Shown here: piece by piece, positions 22,774 to 31,644 of the stretch
How positions within the stretch are numbered: the first letter of the stretch is position 1
Layout of the letters: each line of letters starts with the position of its first letter
Assembly: GCA_016630955.3 (NCBI GenBank)
Contig: CM049991.1
Span: 1,426,001 to 1,490,000, forward strand
Direction: 5' to 3'
From: Didymella arachidicola
Lineage: Eukaryota > Ascomycota > Dothideomycetes > Pleosporales > Didymellaceae
DNA length: 64,000 nucleotides
The notes under the pieces: model-generated
What the model was told of the DNA's origin: nothing
Databases searched by the model: none
The model's input: only the letters and a program-made list of their open reading frames with translations
Made by a program: the position numbers and the translations under genes

Positions 22774-24039
22774 ATGCCTAATTTGGACCCAATATTACGT
22801 ACGTCCTTTACAATGTGATAGTTGAGATAACGTGTCAGCCTTGATACAGATTCAAGCACTCGCGTTGGCCGCGGTTGCACCATGGCTATATGACCGCTAC
22901 ATCTTTTTCTCCCCTCTGGCAGCGAGTCGCCCAGGAAGCTTCGAGAATTTGCAAATTCTCACAAGTCCCGAAGTAAAGTACAGCGATCGTCTAAGGGATT
23001 GTGAGGATGTCATCGTGGAAGAGAGCTTGGGCGTTGCCTTTGTGAGCTGTGACCCTGGACGTGATCGATGGAATACTGTGATGGTGGGTTCCAAGCACGA
23101 ATACGGATATCGAGCATCCGCTGATGGATATAGGGTACTTTCAAACCGGAACATCCTTCCATTGACAACGCTGGCATCTACATCTATGATTATGCAACCC
23201 CAGGACTGGACGACGCGGCTCGATTGAAACAGCTCGCGATCGACGAGCCAGATTTCCATCCTCTCTGCCTGGCATTCGATGCGTCAACATCCACTCTGTA
23301 CGTTGTAAATCACGCACGTCAACGGGGCTCACACATCTTGATCCTGAATGTGGACATCTCCTCGTCGAACACAACACTGGTGGCCAGGCTCACACACCCG
23401 CTTCTGCACGCACCGAATTCTATCGAGATTATCGGCAAACACGAACTGTACGTGACTAATGACCATTTCATTCGCGCCACAGCGTTTCCCCTGCGCAGCA
23501 AGATGGAAACATTCTCAGGCGCTCCTGGTGGCACGGTGGTGTACATCGATGCACGCTTCCCGAAGAGAGCAAAGGTAGTTGCGAGGGTGCCGTTTGCTAA
23601 CGGCATCGCTTTTGTGAATACATCCACTTTGGCGGTGGCATCGAGCTCAAGATCCGCACTCTTCCTCTTCGACATCCAGAACGACCATGACCTGGCCTTG
23701 AACAACGTCGTGCGCACGCCAGCTGCCGTGGACAACCTGTCTGTAGACAGCAACGGTAAAGTGCTGATGGCAGGGCACCCTTTTGCGCCTGCACTTATGA
23801 AGGCATCGAAAGGCAGGGCTATATGCGATCCACATAGCGCTCAGCAACAAAGGGAAGCCTGCAAGTGCACGGCGCCGAGCTGGGTTGCCGAGTGGAGCGA
23901 GCAAGAGGGGCTCAAGACACTGTATAAGAACAGCGGCGAAGAGTTTTGTAGCAGCAGCACTGCTGTCCGAGACATCAGCAGAGGTGTAGGCATCGTCAGC
24001 GGTCTGTACGAGAGCGGTATCCTCATCCTCAAGCCTTGA
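22774..24039 (+). CDS. Paraoxonase/arylesterase-like beta-propeller lactonase, N-terminal membrane anchor
   Basis: Exons (first one tentative) 22774-22798, 22839-23083 and 23134-24039 give 391 aa. A hydrophobic stretch near residues 10-25 (QIQALALAAVAPWLYDRY) looks like a signal anchor. The calcium ligands of the paraoxonase family can be placed: Glu64-Asp65 (CEDV), Asn185 (PNSIE, followed by YVTNDHF), Asn246 (ANGIAF) and Asp290-Asn291 (VDNLS), with spacings close to human PON1. The family hydrolyses lactones and esters. The body frame has no upstream ATG in exon 2 (first possible codon is GTG at 22832), so I propose a 25-nt first exon MPNLDPIL spliced over a 40-nt intron (GTACGT...GTCAG); that intron is unusually short. 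The stop is 64 bp from the convergent 2-hydroxyacid dehydrogenase stop. Confidence 0.78.
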
Positions 24040-24102
24040 GCGGGCGCACCAGTTCATGTTCGAGTCAGAATCTATTACAAGCAACAGTGTACTACTCTAC
24101 AT

Positions 24103-25128
24103 TCAAATGACATTCTTCAGCTCTTGCCCTGCCAGGAATTTCCTCAGATTCCACGCAATCAAATCCTCCGGGTTCTGCGGCCTGCCACCGGCAGCGTGCG
24201 GGCTGACAATCGTGTTGGGTGTCTTGTAAAGCCTGCCGCCCTCCGGGTACGGCTCCGTCTCGAAGACGTCGAGCGCGGCGCCGCCAATCGTGCCCTGCTC
24301 CAGCGTATTCGCCAGCGCCTCCTCGTCGATCGAAGTACCACGTCCAACATTAACAACCCAGGCATGGTCCGGCAACAGCTTCAGCCTCTCCGCGTTCAAG
24401 ACGTGTTTTGTAGCGTCCGAGCCCGGCAGGATCATGACAAGCGCATCGGTCTTGGGCAGAATGTCTTTCAGGTCGTCTTCGGCGTAGATCTCAATGCCGT
24501 TGCGCACACCCTTTGACCGCGCAACGCCCTTGACGTTCGCGCCCAATGCCGTCAGCCACGGCGTCAGGCACTTTGCGATGTTGCCAAAGCCCCAGATGAC
24601 TACGTTTGCGTCTTGCAGCGTTGTGAACTGGCCCTTGGGCCTGTCGGGCTGCGCTCCGCCGAGGTGGCCTGGCCACTTGCCTTGCAGCTGGATGTCGCGC
24701 ATTTCGTAGAAGCGGCGCGCGGCGTTGAGCAGCAGGCCGAGCGCGTGTTCGGCGACTGTGTGGTCGTGCAGGCCCGAGCCGGTCGTGATGGTGATCTTGG
24801 ACGGATCAAAGCCGGCGCCCAGGACGTCGTTGGGACCGGCGGCGAGCGACTGGATCCAGCGCAGCTTTGTGAGGCGGCCGGCGGCATCCTTGAGGTTCGC
24901 AGCGGTGTTGGACCATGTCACCAGGATCTCGGCGTCTGTGTGCTCCTCGGGGATGTTCTCCTTGACATTGTACGGGACGAGATCCACGCTGTAGCCCTCG
25001 AGCAGCTTAGGGTCGAGGGCGAGGGATGTGGGGTACAGCAGCTTAGGCATTGTGCGGGGCGGAAGAGGAGAGGTTGTGTAGAACACCTTGCGGGGAATGT
25101 GGCCTGAGATTTGCCGGAGTCGTTGCAT
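24103..25128 (-). CDS. D-isomer-specific 2-hydroxyacid dehydrogenase, NAD(P)-dependent
   Basis: A 341-aa intronless enzyme of the family that interconverts 2-keto and D-2-hydroxy acids. The nucleotide-binding fold is marked by VVIWGFGNIAKCL (GxGxxA/G type). Active-site residues are seen in order: Arg263 in VNVGRGTSIDEEAL, a Glu in DVFETEPYPEGG, and His311 in SPHAAGGRPQN. The first 26 residues are Arg-rich with no acidic residue (MQRLRQISGHIPRKVFYTTS), resembling a mitochondrial targeting peptide; a second start at MPKLLYP (residue 27) would give a cytosolic form. Substrate cannot be told from sequence; glyoxylate/hydroxypyruvate-type reductases are the usual relatives. Convergent with the lactonase-like gene and in the same orientation as the permease upstream. 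Confidence 0.88.
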   Translation of the reverse strand: MQRLRQISGHIPRKVFYTTSPLPPRTMPKLLYPTSLALDPKLLEGYSVDLVPYNVKENIPEEHTDAEILVTWSNTAANLKDAAGRLTKLRWIQSLAAGPNDVLGAGFDPSKITITTGSGLHDHTVAEHALGLLLNAARRFYEMRDIQLQGKWPGHLGGAQPDRPKGQFTTLQDANVVIWGFGNIAKCLTPWLTALGANVKGVARSKGVRNGIEIYAEDDLKDILPKTDALVMILPGSDATKHVLNAERLKLLPDHAWVVNVGRGTSIDEEALANTLEQGTIGGAALDVFETEPYPEGGRLYKTPNTIVSPHAAGGRPQNPEDLIAWNLRKFLAGQELKNVI

Positions 25129-25386
25129 TGAGAGCCTTATAGGTGCTGGGGAGAGATTGTTTATGGGGGAGCGGCGGGGAGGAGCTCAATGTCGTCAGTT
25201 GCCGACGACGTGTCGGCATTTGAAACGTGGGGCTCGGACGAGAGACCGAGGGGCATGATTCTGCCGTACGGGGTATCTTTCCACGAGCATGCGCCATGAG
25301 GATGCAATTGCCGACAATTGACTCGAAAGCTACTAGCTGCTGATGAAAATATGGTATGAATTGCTGATTTGTGTGGAAGTGGGAGT

Positions 25387-27003
25387 CTAGAAACAGAACC
25401 ACGTGCCGATGCGCTTCCCCGTGCCCTTCCATCCGCTCTGCACCGGCTCCATGTCATCCTTCGTATACACGTCCGTCACGAGATCCATGTCGTGCGCTCT
25501 CCTTAATTTGGTCTTCTTGACCAACTTCCAGATTATAATCATGCCCACAAACACCGGCAGTTCGAGGTAGAAAGAAACGAAGTCCACCGCGGCAAACCGT
25601 GGGCTGAACGCCGTCCAGCCCTGCACCAAGATGATAAAGCAATTGAGCACAATGCACACCCACGGCCCTACAGGATACGTCCAGTTCTTGAACGGCAGGA
25701 GGTGCTCTTTCCCTTGCGCTTTGAGACCAGCCCGGAATCGTAGTGAGGCAATGCCAATACACACCCAACTCAGCTGGTTCGACACGCCGACGATGTTCTG
25801 CAACCACGTCCAGACCTGGCCGGAGCCTGCGAACGAGAGCGAGAAGAGTACGATCGAAACGAGTGAGGTAGTCAAGACGGAGACCCACGGGATCTGGTAG
25901 CGTGTCAGGCGCGTGAAGACCTTGGGCGCATGGCCGTTCGTGCCGAGGGTGTACAGAAGTCGCGAGCCGGCGTACAGGGCGTGGTTGCCGGCGGAGATTA
26001 CGCTGGTCAAGATGACTGCGTTCACGAAGGATCCTGCAGCTTTTGAGCCAGCCATCTGGAAAGCAATCGTGAAGGGACTTGTGCGCGAGGATTTCGTGCT
26101 CAAGCCCGGGTAGTTGTAGGGGATGTTGAGGCCGATCATGAGCGCTGACAGGATGTAGAAGAGCAGAATGCGCCAGAAGACGTTGCGGACAACTTTAGGG
26201 AGCGTGCGTGCTGGGTCCTTGGTCTCGCCCGCGGTGATGGCGATCGATTCTGTGCCTCCGTACGCGAACGACGCTGTCACGAAGACAGATGCAAATCCTC
26301 CAATACCGCCCACGAACGGCGCATCTCCAATCAGCCAGTATTTGCCTCCAATGTAGCCGTACCCTTGGTTTCCACCGGCATTAACAGCGATACTGAGGAT
26401 GATGAAAATGATGATGGTAACAACCTTCAGCAGACTCAGCCAATACTCGAGCTCACCGTACGCTTTTACGTTGATGACATTGGCGAGCACAATGAACACC
26501 CAGACAATTATACCCAGCGCGTACCAGGGAAACACGTCCGTCCAGTACTGCACAAGCAACTGGAGCGCAACCAAATCAGCAGCCGTGCTCACGGCGTCGT
26601 TGAACCAGTAATTCCAGGTCAGCGCGAAGCCAAATGCATCGTCCACGTAGCGTCCAGCAAACGTGCAGAAAGATCCTGCGACTGGGACGAACGCTGCCAT
26701 CTCTCCCAGGGCGAGCATAGTACTATACACGATCGCGCCGACTATGCTGTAGCAGATGAGCAGCGAGGCTGGTCCACCGGTTGCCAGCGATTTGCCCGTA
26801 CCGAGGAAGAGACCTGTGCCGATCGTGCCGCCGATGGCAATCATTTGGACCTGTCGTGCTGAGAGCGAGCGCGCCAGACGGTCTTCGTTGATGTGGACAT
26901 CGTGCGAGTGCGTGCGATCAAGGTACGCTGGTGAGCCTTCGTGGTAGGGACCTTTTTCGGCGTCGATGGCCGCCTTGTCTTGAGGTCGCTCCGGGAGGCT
27001 CAT
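25387..27003 (-). CDS. Amino acid permease, fungal YAT family (APC superfamily)
   Basis: A 538-aa intronless plasma-membrane proton symporter for amino acids. The N-terminal cytosolic tail (about 50 residues) precedes the family motif VQMIAIGGTIGTGLFLGTGKSLATGGPAS in helix 1. About 12 hydrophobic segments follow; ITAGETKDPARTLPKVVRNVFWRI and SVISAGNHALYAGSRLLYTL are typical of YAT permeases. Length and topology are standard. Which amino acids it carries cannot be decided from the sequence; it resembles general or dicarboxylic/lysine-type permeases equally in what I can see. Its 3' end faces the dehydrogenase start 258 bp away on the same strand. Confidence 0.93.
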   Translation of the reverse strand: MSLPERPQDKAAIDAEKGPYHEGSPAYLDRTHSHDVHINEDRLARSLSARQVQMIAIGGTIGTGLFLGTGKSLATGGPASLLICYSIVGAIVYSTMLALGEMAAFVPVAGSFCTFAGRYVDDAFGFALTWNYWFNDAVSTAADLVALQLLVQYWTDVFPWYALGIIVWVFIVLANVINVKAYGELEYWLSLLKVVTIIIFIILSIAVNAGGNQGYGYIGGKYWLIGDAPFVGGIGGFASVFVTASFAYGGTESIAITAGETKDPARTLPKVVRNVFWRILLFYILSALMIGLNIPYNYPGLSTKSSRTSPFTIAFQMAGSKAAGSFVNAVILTSVISAGNHALYAGSRLLYTLGTNGHAPKVFTRLTRYQIPWVSVLTTSLVSIVLFSLSFAGSGQVWTWLQNIVGVSNQLSWVCIGIASLRFRAGLKAQGKEHLLPFKNWTYPVGPWVCIVLNCFIILVQGWTAFSPRFAAVDFVSFYLELPVFVGMIIIWKLVKKTKLRRAHDMDLVTDVYTKDDMEPVQSGWKGTGKRIGTWFCF

Positions 27004-27594
27004 TTTGGCAGTTCAGTCTGGTCCGGGGGTAGTCTTGTCCTGCAGCGCAATAGCGCGGTCCTGCTCGTTCATGTATAAATGCGTGCTGGTGTGCTGACAG
27101 CGGATTCTAACGCAAGGCCCAAGCGTCGCGAAGAGCTCATGGCGGAAGCGTGGCAAGGCTTGATAATTTGAGCCGAACGAACCATTTCGATCACTGTGCA
27201 ACCTAGCACGCAATATCTCTGTGAGCAGATTGGCGGGAAGATGATCGTTCTTCACGAGGTGGTATTCGGTTACATAAGGGTCTAGCTATGAGGGGCAAAG
27301 GTAAGCTCTAACGGCCCGCTTGGCGACACCTTCTTTTTCGAGACTACGCAAGTGTTGACCCACATGTTGTGAGCAGAGAGAAGATGCTCCTGAGGTGCAT
27401 ACTGAGTGCCTGTTGTACATTGCACATTATCGATCTGAGTCCTGTCCTGTAATGAGCACATATGTTCCCTTCACTGTCCGCTCCTGCCCAACGACGTCAA
27501 GGTCGCGCTTTCTGTAGCATTTGATCCACGAGAAAGGGCAGGAATGACCAACTGCTCACGCAGCTGCCTGATGCTAGCTGCGGAATCAATGACT
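27004..27594. promoter_or_regulatory. Permease upstream region and 3' flank of the NCE102-like gene
   Basis: About 590 bp without a gene. The part next to 27003 is the permease promoter and 5' UTR (minus strand). No motif is assigned. Confidence 0.4.
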
Positions 27595-28216
27595 TTAATA
27601 TCCTCTCTTCAGTCGCATCCAGCCCAGCCAGGCAGCTCCTGCCATCAACATGGCTGTGAAGAACATGACCACCGAGTCCGCTTGAGCCTGCCTGCAGCGG
27701 CTAACTACCGCACTGCCGCGATCTCCATGCGAATATGCCCAGCAGATAAGGTCTTCACCATCCTTTCTCACGCCTCCGCAGATGATGTCGTTTGTGAACA
27801 TCTTCTCCGCGTTTCTGTAACTTCCCCCGAGCTTACATTGGACTCCTTTCAGTTTGATCGCCATGAGCTGTGGGAACGTTAGCTCGAGCAGCAAAGGGTG
27901 GAAGTGCCAATGTCAAGTCTTGACGCGGCACGAAACAATAACATACAAGTCCTCCTGCGAGATTGACTCCAGCAATCGCGCTGTCTATCAGCAGGCCCAA
28001 GTGGCTTTGGAGAACCGTAATCCAGTACGATGCAATGCCGAGGAGTGCGCCTATAAAAGATAGACCGCCCACGAAGGCTGTAAAACTAAGAGTGGACGGC
28101 AGACTTCCGAGGTGGTGGCCCTTGATGAGAGTACACGCAAGTCCAAATACGACTATGGAGAAGAGCGCCTGGGTACCACGTATGGCGAAACTGATGGCAG
28201 GATTGCTGGCAGACAT
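27595..28216 (-). CDS. NCE102-like tetraspan MARVEL-domain protein (eisosome/membrane organiser)
   Basis: Exons on the minus strand 28216-27947 and 27867-27595 (phase 0; donor GTATGT, branch GCTAAC, acceptor CACAG) give 180 aa. Four hydrophobic helices are visible, roughly residues 8-30, 42-65, 72-95 and the segment ending MFFTAMLMAGAAWLGW near the C-terminus. A Cys-containing loop follows helix 3 (MAIKLKGVQCKLGG). Size and layout match Nce102/Fhn1 proteins (yeast Nce102 is 173 aa), which sit in eisosomes of the plasma membrane. The ATG at 28216 is preferred because the upstream in-frame extension to 28333 is charged and does not fit the family start. Confidence 0.8.
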
Positions 28217-29041
28217 ATTGCTCTGAGTCTGCTCTGAATCTGGCCCTTTGTCGCAGTCTGAAAGAGCGTGTTCGTCGTAGCGTGAACGGACGGGCCAACG
28301 TTTCTGTAGTAGGGACAGGCAGCGAGTGGTCAACTCCTGGAGGGAGGTTGAGATTAAGATCTTGATATTGTCTGGGAGCGGAAAGAGCCAGGCAAGTATT
28401 ACGTGTATTCGAAAGAACGGAAAGTACGTTTACTTTGTAGTTGCTGTTATTGACGAGACAAGAGGGACTCTAGAGTAACCCTTGCTCTTGTACGCTGAGC
28501 TATTCATCTTTGATGGAAGCAAAATCTTGTTCGTGATGCCTTGTACTCAGCTTAGCCACTCGGTGACCTTCTTGTCGCTTTGTACGTTTAGATCTAGAAC
28601 TGTATGGACGACGATATGCTTGAGGTATGGGCTGTCAGTCTCGGATAAGGTGTGGTGAGCGATGATGTGATACTTGAACTTTGAGAGATTTCCTCTTTGA
28701 GATGACGATGAGGGTAGGTGCGACATATCACCGGGTAGTGACAGAACAGCAAGGTGAATTTCACAGACAAGCGCGTTGCCAAGACTGTGCGCGTGATAAT
28801 TTATGAATTAGTTGTCGTACTGGTGAGGCGCAGTTCTCAACAATGGCCGAAAGTATTGGTCGTTGCATACAGTCTCTCTTCGTCCCAGCCCAACGGGCCT
28901 CTCCCATCCCCTCTTTTGTCGTGCTCTGCGAAAATGAAAACCAGTATGCTCTTTGCTTGTTGTGTGGAGCTTCATAATCATCGTCAGCCTCCCTGCAGTC
29001 TGACATTTGAAATGTCGGATAATTTCTTCGGACAACGTGAA
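28217..29041. other. Spacer between the P450 3' end and the NCE102-like start
   Basis: About 825 bp without a supportable gene; contains the minus-strand promoter of the NCE102-like gene and the P450 3' UTR. Confidence 0.4.
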
Positions 29042-30722
29042 TCATCGCGTGGCAGGCCTCAGCTTCACCATGAGGGGCATCTTCTCCCAAGTGATGAACA
29101 CTTTTTGATCCAGCCAATTACTTTCTTCATCGCACAACTGCAGGTCAAAGGTCCACAAGACCTTGGCGAGAATCAAGCGCATTTCGTGTACTGCCATACT
29201 GTGCTTCGTTAGTCAACGCCATGGTGGCACCGCATGGCGTACATACTTCTTGCCCAAACAGTCTCGTGAGCCCACAGAAAATGGATTCACTGCGGCTCTC
29301 TTATCATCTGCAAAGTGTTCATCACCAAGCCAACGCTCAGGAAGGAAGAGTAGAGGATCTGCGAAGTTGTCGGCTGAGGTATACATGAGTAGATGTGATG
29401 CTGACACAACAGTGCCTGGTGAAACGAATCGTCCGCACACTGTTGAGCCTTCAGCGGGGGTGACATGCGGCATTCCTACAGGAACTGAAGGATAGATACG
29501 CATAGCTTCCTTGACGCAGGCATTGAGGTACGGGAGCCTGGCGAGACGCTCCATCGAAATGTCAGATGGAGCTGTAAAGGACTCACGAATCTCTTTGGTG
29601 AGCTTTCCCATTGCCGCCGGATTTCTCGTGAGCATGTAGATCAGTCCAGACAATGTCGTTGCTGTGGTCTCCGTCCCAGCCACCATGAACAATGAAGCAT
29701 TGGCGTTCATCGATGCTCGGGACAAGCCTTCCTTGCCTTTCTCTTGCTGGCCCAGCACGTATGTCCATAGATCAACTCCCTTAGTCTGCCTGCCTTGTTC
29801 CAGGCGCTTCGTGACCCGTTCGACTGTATGCTGCATATGACTTGTCCGTGCTTGTTGTATCTGCTTGCCCAGCACGACTTCAATAACCCTGAATATACGA
29901 GGGTAGTACGTCTTCAAGATGCTCACACATGTAGCAGCCTTGACGTATCCAAATATCATGTTGACCCAGGGGGTGTATTCGGCGTTGTCAAGCATATGGA
30001 GAGACTCTCCGAAGGTCATATCAGCCATCATATCGAAAGTTGTGAAGTTGACTTTAATCAAGCGCATAAGTCAGCATCAGCTCACACTTCAACCCACAGT
30101 ACTTACACATCTTTACCATGTCGACGATACCATGCTGTCCATCCTCATTGCTCCTCTGTAATACGCGCACAAGTTGGTCTGCGTACTTAACGAAAACTGG
30201 CTCTTGGTCGGTAAGTGCTCTTTCCGAGAACGCAGGGCTGAAAATCCGCCGAATCCTCGCATGTTCAGCATCGCTTGGTTCGTTTAGCATAGAGACGTAG
30301 ACATCTTCAGGATATCTTGAGAATGCTTTTGGAGGTATGCGTCCCTCGGTGCCCTTGACGCCATGACCGTAAATGTCGCGCAACGCATCTGGGTTGACAA
30401 AGCTGAGCTCATCAGGGGCGATACGAACCACCTCTCCATAGCGCTCGTGAAGTCGACGTAGGTAACGATTGAGCTCCCCTTTACTGACGGCGACAAAATG
30501 CGGGAGTGTGGTAAAGGCTGACAGCGGTGGGCCAGGCACGTTCCGAAGAGGATGCAAGTATACTCGATGCAGTCCTCTTGCGATCCAAACTATGAGCGAC
30601 TTCGAACGTTAGATGATGTACCGTCGCATGGAATCACGGCTTACGAGGAAGATCCCGGCAGCGAAGCAGTGCCATACTGTGGCGGTGCCATCGCGGATGG
30701 CCAATGGTTCGACTGTAGACAT
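29042..30722 (-). CDS. Cytochrome P450 monooxygenase, microsomal
   Basis: Exons on the minus strand: 30722-30645, 30599-30107, 30051-29247 and 29198-29042, giving 510 aa with matching phases. The short first exon supplies the N-terminal membrane helix (WHCFAAGIFLSLIVWIARGL across the junction), followed by the hinge HPLRNVPGPPL. Landmarks: helix I AGTETTATTLS, ExxR in KEAMRIYPS, PERW in FLPERWLGD, and the haem loop FSVGSRDCLGKN with Cys455 as the thiolate ligand. The overall pattern (DMVKMFNFTTFDMMADMTFGESL) is that of CYP65-like fungal P450s such as trichothecene-type hydroxylases, but substrate is unknown. No polyketide or peptide synthase is nearby. The Zn2Cys6 regulator lies directly upstream on the same strand. 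Confidence 0.92.
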
Positions 30723-31644
30723 TATACGACCTACCTTGCTGGCGTTGAACTTCTAGTGGGTAACAACTATGATTCATGGCGGAGCTTGGGGCTTTGTACC
30801 GGTATGTAAGCTCCATCATCACTGCCAAGTGCGTCTGCAGCTTGGGGGAAGGATCAAGCAGCATGTGACGCCAGACAGGGTGTTGTAACTTCTACTACAG
30901 CTGATTGGCTTAAGCGAACAAGTACTGAGATCCTTCGTCAAATCACGTTCGCGCGACCGAGGTTATCGGTCGTCGACAAGCGGGCTGGAGCAAATCACTT
31001 CAAGGCTTTTGCCACAGCGGTGATGCATGTGTGGGGACAGCGACCAGGATCAGCCATTTAGCGTTCACAAAAAGTTTGGGTCTCGCGGCGTAGCAACCTG
31101 GGCACGATTGAACGTCTGCTTCGGTTGTGAGCTGCTCACACCAACGTGACCGGTCGCTGTTTGCATACAAGCTGGTACTTCACAGTGCACGCTTGTCGAA
31201 GATTGGTTCTGGAAACCAACGCAGATTCGTCAACAGTTACTTGTTGACTGCAGGAAAGCTGCGGACAGTCAGCATTTGGAGCACCGTGGCGCAGATCCTA
31301 TTTCTTGGTGCGAGATAAAGGAACAGGGCTTGCTGGATCAGCTGGCGTAGCTAATGGGGGCAAGAGCAAACACGATATCATCTACCATCAGCAGAAAGGC
31401 TCTAAGATTCGAATAAGAAGGTATGCGGCAATACTAAGGATGCCACCGATATTGATACAGTGCCTTGCCTGGAACGTAAATTGGAGTCTGCCAACTAGAA
31501 CGCAACATCTTGCGATAAGTTGAGGCCACTCCAGTGCATCGGCCTCGGGTGAACTGATATCCCCACACTCACAGTCAGCTACTCCTCAGTGCAGCCTCAT
31601 GCTCCTCAGTTTAGTGTACTCTCTTGTACCCTGAGGCTGATATC
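30723..31644. other. Spacer: P450 upstream region and regulator 3' flank
   Basis: About 920 bp with no supportable gene. It should hold the P450 promoter (minus strand). Nothing else recognised. Confidence 0.4.
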
